DNA of 64,000 nt from Pomphorhynchus laevis (Eukaryota; Acanthocephala; Palaeacanthocephala; Echinorhynchida; Pomphorhynchidae), in NCBI GenBank assembly GCA_012934845.2, contig WNNJ02003299.1, forward strand, positions 26,048 through 90,047. Reading direction: 5' to 3'. The translations under genes and the position numbers were made by a program. Under the pieces are notes generated by a model. It did not search any database and was not told the origin of the DNA. It was given only the letters and a program-made list of their open reading frames with translations. Numbering within the stretch: the stretch's first letter is position 1; each line of letters opens with the position of its first letter. Shown here in pieces: positions 22,501-28,860 of the stretch.

Positions 22501-24950
22501 CTCTTTTTCTGACCCAATTCCAACCCACTTGCTTAAAAAAATGTGCTCATCTATCTTACCCTTCCTAACCACATTGTCCAACTCGTCCATCCGTAGCCGT
22601 ACATTTCCTTCCATCTGGAAATGCGCCACTGTTCGTCCTCTCATCAAAAAGCAATCTCTCGATTCTTCACTACCATCTTCGTACCGTCATATCTCACTTC
22701 TACCAACTCTCTAAACTCCTTGAGCGTCTCGTTCTTAAGCAAGAACGAGACGCTCAATATATATCTCTTTTCCTCTAACTTATTTCCTCCCTTCCAAGCC
22801 GCTTTTCGCTCTAATTACTCAACCGAAATTGCATGTCTTAAAGTTTATAACGACTTACACATATCTCGCGATCATAAATTATGTAGTGTCATAGTTTCTC
22901 TTGATCTATCGTCTGCTTTTAACATCGTCGATCACTCGATTCTTCTCCATCGCCTTCGTCATGATTTTGGCTTATCTTTACCCACTGTATCATGGTTTTC
23001 TTCATATCTATCAAACCGTACATTTCGCTTCTATTCTAACTCTTCTCTCTTCCAGCTTTCGTCCATTCCGTCCGGTGTTCCACAAGGCTCCGTATTAGGC
23101 CCTATGCTTTTCTCTCTTCTTCTCGGTGATTTGTCTTCTATTTCTTATACATTTAATTTTCATGTTATGCAATATGCTGATAACATTCTCATCTATGCTC
23201 ACGCACATGCTTATCGCATTCATGATCTTAGTGTTTCTGCTTCCAACTGTCTTGCCTCAATTTTCAATCATCTTTCTTTTCTTCGTCTTTCTTTGAGTCC
23301 TAATAAATCAAAAATAATGTGGATCCTTCCTCGACGCTTCGTCATTGAACCTCCCTCCGTATAATTAAATTCTACAATTCTTCCTATCGTAGGCAATCTC
23401 GTTTTCCTAGGCTACCATTTCGACAATATACTTTCAATTAAACATTTCTATAGAGACAAAGTACGCTCATCTACCTTGATTCTCCGCAACCTTCGTCAAA
23501 TTTGTAGATTGATCGATTTCCCTTCTTGTATGGCTCTCATATCTTCTCTCATTTTCTCAAGACTCAATTACTGTCTAAGTCTATATTCCAACTCACCTAA
23601 ATCCACTCTTCTTCCTTTACAACGCATCATCAACGCAGCCGTCCGAGTTCTTCGCCTTCGTCGTTTTGATCACACATCCCACCATCTTGTTTCTCTCGAT
23701 TGGCCTACCATTTATTATCGTGTTCAAATTCGTCTTATTATCATTGCTTTCCGCCTTATAACTGTTCATACCCGTTCATTTCTCAACCTTCCTTTTCTTG
23801 ACAATTCTCGTCCTGTTTACTGTTCCTTACGTTCCCGTAATTCTCTTCTTTTAAATGTCCCAAACTACTCTACCTCTTTTGGCTTCCGCTCCTTCGTCTT
23901 GGCTGTTCCTCTCTCGTGGAATCATCTGCCCATTCATATCCGCCAATCAACATCAATGCCGTGCTTCAATCGCCAAATCCAATTCAATTTCAACAATTAA
24001 CTAATTAATCCGTGACTTTTGCTGTTATTTTTTTGTTAGTGGTCATGTGAACGTGCAGTTGACACGCATTTGCCACTTAAATAAATTGTTATTATAAGTA
24101 TTTACAATTTGAAGATCTGGATGATCAAAACGTAAAACCTTTCTGCTCTTCTGCTAGTTTTCAATATAAGCAAATTGAAATACTGTATTCGATATTTATT
24201 GATCATAGCCAACTGTTTGTGTATGTAACATGCGGCCTGAAAGTCGTGAATCAAAGTTCAATCTAATAATCAACATCATTTATATAGACCATGCATATAT
24301 AACATATTATTTTTAACATGATTTCATTTAACATGTATCATTTAACATTTTATATCAAATATATATATATATATATATGAAAACCTGCGAAATCAACGAA
24401 ACCTATGAAATCAAGGTCAAACTGATATCTAAGAGCTACCCGATAGCATTAATATTTCATCAGATCGAATTTTGTACTTTAATGAAAATGAAATTGATGA
24501 GATGTGTATAACACATTTAAAATCGATTATTTATTTTCGTAGAAAAAATAAAATTTCTTGCACAATTCGTTCTTGATATCACCTAGTCGTAATACAATAT
24601 TAGTTGATTTTCATCTACCTAAACAAGCGCTGTTTATGTAGAGATATTATTTTTTGAATTTTTGTAATTTTTAAATTCTAATATTTTAAATATTAAAATT
24701 TTTCGATGATTTATATTCGTCGCTATTTGTTGAACGAACATTGTGAACTAGTTATACAAAAAGTTGTCATTTCCTTATTTCTCTTTAGAACCAGTCATTG
24801 TGGGCAAATATGGTTATAAAAAATATCGGAACAGTTGGAAAATTTTCATCTGATCGATCAATAATGGAATATGCTAAAGACATATGGGGTGTACCGATAC
24901 GAAGGGAAGCACTTCCAGCTCCAAAACAAGGTCGACTAAAAGCAAAGTGA
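4593..24950 (+). CDS. glycogen phosphorylase, complete gene, 17 exons
   Basis: Releases glucose-1-phosphate from glycogen in the cytosol, using pyridoxal phosphate. Exons: 4593-4823, 6959-7060, 7106-7288, 7336-7467, 8025-8136, 8186-8268, 8317-8463, 8509-8748, 13013-13176, 14742-14856, 14904-15005, 15056-15262, 15319-15540, 17698-17825, 17878-18015, 19741-19807, 24789-24950. All introns are GT-AG, all phases join, and the product is 844 residues, close to vertebrate muscle enzyme (842). Visible landmarks: the N-terminal phosphorylation site KRQISVKG (Ser11), [50 protein letters not shown], and [10 protein letters not shown] at the end of exon 13, whose Lys678 is the pyridoxal-phosphate lysine. 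Start ATG 4593 gives the usual distance to the phosphoserine. Nine introns are 45-56 bp and one is 557 bp; the other six (1, 8, 9, 13, 15, 16) are 1.5-5.0 kb, and five of those contain repeat or gene fragments. I see no disabling change, so it looks functional. A phosphorylation-controlled enzyme is inferred from the conserved Ser site. Confidence 0.97.
5132..6330 (-). mobile_element. LINE fragment (CR1/L2-like), antisense in phosphorylase intron 1
   Basis: On the minus strand, 5346-5951 encodes the C-terminal part of a non-LTR reverse transcriptase. The segment [13 protein letters not shown] aligns by eye with [13 protein letters not shown] of the longer LINE at 20-24 kb, as does the following RRRRFD segment (RLRRFD there). 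Further upstream on the same strand, around 6150-6210, the RT word [13 protein letters not shown] corresponds to [13 protein letters not shown]. The reading frame is broken between these blocks, so this is a decayed 3' part of a LINE. It accounts for over half of the 2135-bp intron 1. Confidence 0.8.
7468..8024 (+). other. phosphorylase intron 4
   Basis: A 557-bp intron between exons ending ...WVNTQ and starting [12 protein letters not shown]-rich, with one perfect 14-bp inverted repeat (CTTGTGAACTACTT / AAGTAGTTCACAAG, about 7929-7970). No transposon coding seen. Confidence 0.7.
8985..9223 (+). repeat. short scrambled Penelope-related segments
   Basis: A roughly 60-bp stretch at about 9147-9205 repeats nearly exactly the internal sequence at 9507-9562 of the adjacent Penelope-like fragment, and words near 8985 recur around 9550. 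The element's left border is therefore rearranged, with partial internal duplication. Confidence 0.6.
9224..9985 (+). mobile_element. Penelope-like retroelement fragment (RT palm/thumb plus 3' terminal region)
   Basis: An open frame from 9239 to 9817 (192 codons) covers the second half of a Penelope-type reverse transcriptase: [19 protein letters not shown] corresponds to the motif before the active site, [10 protein letters not shown] contains the YIDD catalytic box, and the thumb-like end is rich in Asn and Lys. Unlike a LINE, the pre-catalytic motif reads PMGGNSSP and the palm matches Penelope-type enzymes. I see no GIY-YIG endonuclease. Downstream (9830-9985) is a structured tail with inverted words AGAATAAGATAC and TTCTTATTCTGATAC and a GCTGCTATG/CATAGCAG stem. 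It lies in intron 8 of the phosphorylase gene. An old, incomplete copy. Confidence 0.82.
10304..10400 (+). repeat. copy of Penelope-associated terminal sequence
   Basis: Repeats the word TATTAGAATAAGATAC followed by a GAGGAAATAC.TCATTAGC segment found downstream of the RT fragment at 9830-9890. A third, shorter relative starts near 11396. It looks like a solo terminal piece. Confidence 0.6.
10480..11040 (+). repeat. possible C-terminal retroelement fragment with Cys-rich knuckle
   Basis: The frame 10571-10972 (133 codons) is GC-richer than its surroundings and ends in [19 protein letters not shown], a Cys/His spacing like the zinc knuckle at the C-terminus of many LINE proteins. No RT motif is present in the segment, so the family is not established. 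It sits within phosphorylase intron 8. Confidence 0.35.
11396..11450 (+). repeat. short relative of Penelope-associated terminal sequence
   Basis: Begins TATTAGAATAAGATACAT and continues AAATTTTATCAGAG, matching the starts of the sequences at 9830 and 10304. Confidence 0.5.
11860..12355 (-). mobile_element. Penelope-like RT fragment, antisense
   Basis: Read on the minus strand, this repeats the RT core seen at 9224-9560 and 56950-57150: the interval around 12165-12195 encodes the GVPMG-type motif and around 12050 the Y-I-D-D box. It is decayed. It lies in phosphorylase intron 8, in the opposite orientation to the copy at 9.2 kb. Confidence 0.8.
12356..12630 (-). mobile_element. second antisense Penelope-like RT fragment
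   Basis: A shorter, separately decayed copy of the same RT region immediately next to the previous one and in the same orientation. The same words (TTTTATTAAAAATGAGGC, AAGTCAGCTATAATTGAG) recur in order. Either a tandem insertion or a duplicated piece. Confidence 0.78.
13177..14741 (+). other. phosphorylase intron 9
   Basis: A 1565-bp GT-AG intron splitting a Leu codon between ...HSKLLKTF and [10 protein letters not shown]. Plain AT-rich sequence; I recognise no repeat in it. Confidence 0.7.
16111..16305 (+). repeat. 'F' repeat unit 1
   Basis: About 195 bp beginning AATAAAAGCAGACGA and ending near a TAGTCATCAAAATTTC word. It contains ATCGAAACG and, 40 bp on, CTGATGAGG. The same sequence recurs at 16392, and as an inverted pair at 57.9-58.3 kb. 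It lies in phosphorylase intron 13, with unit 2 starting about 280 bp downstream in the same orientation. Confidence 0.7.
16392..16565 (+). repeat. 'F' repeat unit 2
   Basis: A diverged direct copy of the unit at 16111, sharing TAAAGCAGACGA, TGAAACG, AGTAGCTGAT, TACTGCTGTT and AATAGTCATCAAAATTTC in order. The CTGATGAG word is degraded here (CTGATTTTG). Confidence 0.7.
16870..17470 (+). mobile_element. LINE 3' fragment (CR1/L2-like) in phosphorylase intron 13
   Basis: The frames here encode the C-terminal end of a non-[24 protein letters not shown] and [10 protein letters not shown] match [20 protein letters not shown] and [10 protein letters not shown] at 23565-23660. The 3' end also matches: both copies have a GGTCATGT...CGTGC...CGCATTTGCCAC...TTAAATAAAT tail. 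It is a 5'-truncated, decayed copy, about 600 bp. Confidence 0.85.
18361..18768 (-). pseudogene. ankyrin-repeat gene fragment nested antisense in phosphorylase intron 15
   Basis: On the minus strand, two adjacent frames encode ankyrin repeats. The first, from ATG 18759, runs [36 protein letters not shown]. The second, ending at TAA 18362, runs [39 protein letters not shown]. The repeats join naturally only with a single one-base frame change near 18600, so as written it is broken. A CAG acceptor-like site precedes the ATG. It may be an exon of a nested gene with a sequence error, or a fragment of a copied gene. No further exons were found. I cannot assign a specific ankyrin family. Confidence 0.6.
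19040..19290 (-). repeat. GC-rich structured repeat with hammerhead-like fold (minus strand)
   Basis: A GC-rich island in AT-rich intron DNA. It contains a strong stem (GGAGGAGCG TGC GCTCCTCC read on the minus strand) and, at 19071-19136, a fold like a type I hammerhead: ACCCTGAA before GTGATGAG, a GAC-TAAG-GTC stem, GAAACGCCT paired with AGGCG, then TTCCGGGT pairing back. Two core positions deviate (GTGATGA for CTGATGA, C for U before the cleavage position), so I expect it to be inactive. A diverged relative lies at 31497. Confidence 0.5.
19460..19485 (+). ncRNA. hammerhead-like core motif
   Basis: CTGATGA, then G, then GACA pairing with TGTC across a 6-base loop, then GAAA, in 26 bases. 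This is the conserved two-thirds of a hammerhead core with stem II. Helices I and III around it are weak, so it is probably a decayed copy. It lies in phosphorylase intron 15. Confidence 0.45.
20155..20199. repeat. 45-bp near-perfect palindrome
   Basis: TACCCGGGCAACCAAAAC and GTTTTGGTTGCCCGGGGTA are arms around a 5-base loop. Unusually GC-rich for the locus. It lies in phosphorylase intron 16, upstream of the LINE. Confidence 0.85.
20227..20266 (+). repeat. left member of a ~35-bp direct repeat flanking the LINE
   Basis: CCTGAAAGTCGTGAATCAAA and the following AGTTCAATCTAA recur at 24236, 4 kb away on the other side of the LINE. Confidence 0.85.
20325..20345. repeat. (AT)n microsatellite
   Basis: Run of alternating TA dinucleotides. 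Confidence 0.9.
20480..24092 (+). mobile_element. long decayed LINE (CR1/L2-like), sense in phosphorylase intron 16
   Basis: A non-LTR retrotransposon of about 3.6 kb. Order: a Pro/Ser-rich leader (20489-20833), an apurinic-type endonuclease domain (about 21150-21850; [17 protein letters not shown] and [11 protein letters not shown] are endonuclease words, then [12 protein letters not shown]), and a reverse transcriptase (about 22540-23370; [73 protein letters not shown]), then a thumb/C-terminal part to 24000. The YADD box reads YADN and the frame shifts at least five times, so it is inactive. The 3' tail ends near TTAAATAAATTG. It shares 3' sequence with fragments in introns 1 and 13. Confidence 0.9.
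24236..24275 (+). repeat. right member of the direct repeat flanking the LINE
   Basis: Same sequence as at 20227, again starting CCTGAAAGTCGTGAATCAAA. It lies about 145 bp after the LINE tail, so it is not a simple target duplication of the LINE. Confidence 0.85.
24358..24378. repeat. (AT)n microsatellite
   Basis: Alternating AT run. Confidence 0.9.
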
Positions 24951-25965
24951 TATTTGGGTGGACGCTAACTAGAAGATAATTTTAATATCATTTAGAAAGC
25001 TCAAACTTATTTTACATAGCTAAACAGTTCTCATTTTAAATTCTTGTCTTGTTTGATGATGTATTTAAAAATATTGCTTTAAAATAAGATGTAGATTAAC
25101 TTAAGAACGATATAAAATTAAATTTATCTGTGAATATAAAATATCGACGATGCTTATTGTTGTAGAATCATATTCGACATAAAAATTATGACAATTGAAT
25201 AATAAAAATTAAAATTAAAAATTAAAATATAATAAATTAAATAAATTAAATTATAACAATTAAATAATAAAAATTAAAATATGATAAATTAAATAAATTA
25301 AATCATGATAAATTAAATAAATTAAATTATGATAATTAAATAAAAATTAAAATTAAAAATTAAAATTAAAATTTAAATAAAAATTAAAAATTATGCCTAA
25401 TATTTATCGCATATGCAATTCCATTAATTCCACTACTTTCAAATATTAATTCAAATATTAAATAATCCTGATATTACTTAATACTAAATATACATCCAAG
25501 TTCCCTATTGCCTAGTAGAATTAGTATCAACCCTAAATATGCAAGCCATCAAAACAACAAGCTATACGAGGCTATGATGATAAATTTATCTGTATTTAAA
25601 ATTCATTTATCAAATAATTCATTTATTATTAAATTATAATTGAAATTAGCTATTATAAATTAATAATAAACAACTGATATGACATTTTTTAATTAAAATA
25701 AGCTTGATAATTCGGTGACATAGGTGACTAGTAATCATTTTCATATAAATAAGGCTTTATCAAAATTAAGTTTTGATCTAAATTCAGTGTATAATGTGAT
25801 ATATCGCTCCTAACATATTAACTCGTCTCATGTTATATTTGTGAGTGCGATACGTTTAATAAACCCCAGACTAATCTTAATCATAACTTTCTTAGTTCAT
25901 AAAAAGTATGCAAAATATTAATTAAAAAATTAATAAATTATAAAAAATAACTTCATTAACATTAT
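24951..25965. other. 3' flank of phosphorylase gene
   Basis: The 3' UTR and flank. AATAAA-like words occur around 25198-25210. 25195-25395 is a low-complexity array of AAATTAAA/ATAATAAATT words. No gene seen. Confidence 0.5.
25195..25395. repeat. AT-rich low-complexity minisatellite
   Basis: Irregular repetition of AAATTAAATAA-type words for about 200 bp. Confidence 0.8.
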
Positions 25966-25978
25966 TATAATAATTTTA
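25966..25978 (+). repeat. left 13-bp target-site duplication of the ribozyme array
   Basis: TATAATAATTTTA, identical to 27861-27873, exactly at the array border. Confidence 0.85.
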
Positions 25979-26121
25979 AGGAGAGTGAGACCATTCCGCG
26001 TGAATTTATTGTAAAACATGTAAGCCAGACGCGAAATAATGACGAAACGGCATTCGTCATTCTTTCGCGTCTGGCTTACACGTTTTACAATAAATTCATG
26101 CGGAATGAAATCACTCTCCTT
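25979..26121. repeat. 69-bp-arm inverted repeat at the array head
   Basis: Arms 25978-26046 and 26053-26121 are near-perfect complements around the 6-base spacer ACGGCA. The right arm is normal monomer sequence; the left is its inverted copy. The turn-point is GACGAA-ACGGCA-TTCGTC, a small palindrome present in every monomer. Confidence 0.92.
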
Positions 26122-26278
26122 CATGATAAAAGATAGCCTATACTAAAGAGACCTGCGCTGGCATTTGCCAGTGTTTTTGCTAATGATCCTTTTTGGTGAA
26201 GCTGTAGTACTGATTTAGTACTCTATGATGTTACTAGAAAATTTTCTAGTACATCATTCACATTGATTCATTCATTGA

Positions 26279-26358
26279 TTGCCGTCTGCCAGTCCTCCTC
26301 TGCATCCAGTAGTGGGAGGGATCTGGCACTGATGAGTCATTGTAATGACGAAACGGCA
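26279..26358 (+). ncRNA. type III hammerhead ribozyme, copy 1
   Basis: Order: TTGCCGTC (helix III strand and GTC cleavage triplet, cut after 26286), TGCCAG...CTGGCA (closed helix I with a long TCC/GGGA-extended loop), CTGATGA core, GTCAT-TGTA-ATGAC (stem II), GAAA core, CGGCA (helix III return). All invariant hammerhead core bases are present, and GCCGU/ACGGC pair fully. Loop II differs from later copies by one base (TGTA instead of TGTG). Confidence 0.93.
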
Positions 26359-26582
26359 TTCGTCATTCTTTCGCGTCTGGCTTACACGTTTTACAATAAA
26401 TTCACGCGGAATGGTCTCACTCTCCTTAAATAAAAGTTATCCGATATTAAAGAGACCTGCGCTGGCATTTGCCAGTGCTTTTGCTAATGATCCTTTTTGG
26501 TGAAGCTATAGTACTGATTTAGTACTCTATGATGTTACTAGAAAATTTTCTAGTACATCATTCACATTGATTCATTCATTGA

Positions 26583-26662
26583 TTGCCGTCTGCCAGTCCT
26601 CCTCTGCATCCAGTAGTGGGAGGGATCTGGCACTGATGAGTCATTGTGATGACGAAACGGCA
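26583..26662 (+). ncRNA. type III hammerhead ribozyme, copy 2
   Basis: Same structure as copy 1; cut predicted after 26590; stem II GTCAT-TGTG-ATGAC intact. Confidence 0.93.
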
Positions 26663-26888
26663 TTCGTCATTCTTTCGCGTCTGGCTTACACGTTTTACAA
26701 TAAATTCACGCGGAATGGTCTCACTCTCCTTCATGATAAAAGATAGCCTATATTAAAGAGACCTGCGCTGGCATTTTCCAGTGCTTTTGCTAATGATCCT
26801 TTTTGGTGAAGCTGTAGTACTGATTTAGTACACTATGATGTTACTAGAAAATTTTCTAGTACATCATTCACATTGATTCATTCATTGA

Positions 26889-26968
26889 TTGCCGTCTGCC
26901 AGTCCTCCTCTGCATCCAGTAGTGGGAGGGATCTGGCACTGATGAGTCATTGTGATGACGAAACGGCA
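26889..26968 (+). ncRNA. type III hammerhead ribozyme, copy 3
   Basis: Complete; cut predicted after 26896. Confidence 0.93.
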
Positions 26969-27190
26969 TTCGTCATTCTTTCGCGTCTGGCTTACACGTT
27001 TTACAATAAATTCACGCGGAATGGTCTCACTCTCCTTAAATAAAAGTTATCCGATATTAAAGAGACCTGCTGGCATTTGCCAGTGCTTTTGCTAATGATC
27101 CTTTTTGGTGAAGCTGTAGTACTGATTTAGTACACTATGATGTTACTAGAAAATTTTCTAGTACATCATTCACATTGATTCATTCATTGA

Positions 27191-27270
27191 TTGCCGTCTG
27201 CCAGTCCTCCTCTGCATCCAGTAGTGGGAGGGATCTGGCACTGATGAGTCATTGTGATGACGAAACGGCA
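27191..27270 (+). ncRNA. type III hammerhead ribozyme, copy 4
   Basis: Complete; cut predicted after 27198. The monomer upstream has lost two bases in its ACCTGCGCTGG hairpin, giving the shortest spacing (302). Confidence 0.93.
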
Positions 27271-27496
27271 TTCGTCATTCTTTCGCGTCTGGCTTACACG
27301 TTTTACAATAAATTCATGCGGAATGGTCTCACTCTCCTTCATGATAAAAGATAGCCGATATTAAAGAGACCTGCGCTGGCATTTGCCAGTGCTTTTGCTA
27401 ATGATCCTTTTTGGTGAAGCTATAGTACTGATTTAGTACACTATGATGTTACTAGAAAATTTTCTAGTACATCATTCACATTGATTCATTCATTGA

Positions 27497-27576
27497 TTGC
27501 CGTCTGCCAGTCCTCCTCTGCATCCAGTAGTGGGAGGGATCTGGCACTGATGAGTCATTGTGATGACGAAACGGCA
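27497..27576 (+). ncRNA. type III hammerhead ribozyme, copy 5
   Basis: Complete; cut predicted after 27504. Confidence 0.93.
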
Positions 27577-27802
27577 TTCGTCATTCTTTCGCGTCTGGCT
27601 TACACGTTTTACAATAAATTCACGCGGAATGGTCTCACTCTCCTTCATGATAAAAGATAGCCGATATTAAAGAGACCTGCGCTGGCATTTGCCAGTGCTT
27701 TTGCTAATGATCCTTTTTGGTGAAGCTGTAGTACTGATTTAGTACTCTATGATGTTACTAGAAAATTTTCTAGTACATCATTCACATTGATTCATTCATT
27801 GA

Positions 27803-27860
27803 TTGCCGTCTGCCAGTCCTCCTCTGCATCCAGTAGTGGGAGGGATCTGGCACTGATGAG
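27803..27860 (+). ncRNA. truncated hammerhead ribozyme, copy 6
   Basis: Cleavage triplet (27808-27810), helix I and CTGATGAG are present, but the element ends there, so stem II and the GAAA half are missing. It cannot fold alone. Confidence 0.9.
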
Positions 27861-27873
27861 TATAATAATTTTA
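27861..27873 (+). repeat. right 13-bp target-site duplication of the ribozyme array
   Basis: TATAATAATTTTA, identical to 25966-25978. Confidence 0.85.
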
Positions 27874-28860
27874 TCTTTCAATATTATTTTTAATATTGAA
27901 AGATATCTGTTAGCGGAATAATTTATAAAATAGATTATTGAAAGCCAAGTACCGTGTTCATTGATAAATCTAAAACACATTTTAATGCACATCGAAATAT
28001 ATATTCATTATTTTTATATCTAAATAAAGAAATAAAAAATTATCTTTATAAAACAATTATATAAAAAAAATATTTAATATATAATATGAAAATATATATT
28101 ATATAACATATTGATAAGGTCATTTAATTACTCACAAATCTTTAGCAGTTATCAAATATTAAATGTATAAAACGTTAATTATTATAAATTAATTTTTAAA
28201 TAAATAATACCTTGTTGTACCTTGTAATTCGATAACACAAAATTTAACAATAAATCGTTTAAATTTAATTTGCAATTTATAAATTGTTTAAAGTAATCAT
28301 TTTCCAAATCTAAAAAAGAATACCAGTTTTGTTTAAAATCTTTTAAATATCAACTAAGCTAATTTAAAGTAGTTAATTTTTTAAATTTTTAATAATTGTT
28401 GAAACATTAAGAAGTACAAAGAAACTTTAACTTCTATAGCATGCCGATTCGATATTATAAATTAATTTAAATAAAAATCAGTTAAAATTAAACTGACGTG
28501 CTAAATAATTATAATGAATTATGGAATATAAAAAATGTACCCATATACTAAATCATTAAAGATAAGAGTAGAGAGAATTGTTGTTTCATCAAACATTTCA
28601 TGGCTTAATTTGCAATTTAAACATTTTGAATAAAAATTAGAAATGAATTACAAATTTACTTGAAAAATCGATAGAAAAATAACAAGTTTTATTTGCAATG
28701 TAAACGGATTTGATATAAAAGTCAATTTTCACAATAGTGTTTGGTTTCTAAATTAAAAAAAACTGCTCATACGATTGAAAAATAATTAAAAATTCTCTAT
28801 AAATGGTTAATGATTACAAACATAATACATTTTAAAATAGCAATTATTTTGATACATGCA
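27874..28860. other. region between ribozyme array and sacsin stop
   Basis: AT-rich; presumably the 3' UTR/flank of the sacsin-like gene (minus strand). I see no gene and no canonical AATAAA at a convincing distance. Confidence 0.4.

Larger units (their letters stand above)
25979..27860 (+). mobile_element. retrozyme-like tandem array of hammerhead-ribozyme monomers
   Basis: Head-to-tail units of 302-306 bp. Predicted cleavage positions lie after 26286, 26590, 26896, 27198, 27504 and 27810, giving spacings of 304, 306, 302, 306 and 306. Each unit holds the hairpin GCGCTGGCATTTGCCAGTGC (partly altered in one), a GTACTGATTTAGTAC hairpin, an ACTAGAAAATTTTCTAGT hairpin and a complete hammerhead. 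The units are nearly identical, so the array is young or homogenised. The left end (25979-26046) is an inverted piece of the monomer; the right end stops inside the CTGATGAG of the sixth ribozyme. The whole is bounded by an exact 13-bp duplication, indicating insertion of a ready-made multimer. No protein is encoded. Known relatives in concept are animal retrozymes and hammerhead satellites; the mobilising enzyme is thought to be a Penelope-type RT, which is inference here. Confidence 0.92.

Noticed and set aside
26279-26358. Reading the array ribozyme as type I with a 3-bp helix III (CG-GCATT-CG, then TC)
   Set aside because: The type III layout gives six paired bases in helix III and a long closed helix I directly next to the core; it is clearly stronger and is also kept in the 47-kb copy.
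25979-27860. CRISPR-like or ordinary satellite array
   Set aside because: Units are ~305 bp without unique spacers, and each contains a full hammerhead fold with flanking target duplication, which a plain satellite does not explain.
27792-27992. Minus-strand ORF across the array's right border
   Set aside because: Spans the insertion junction; not conserved between units.
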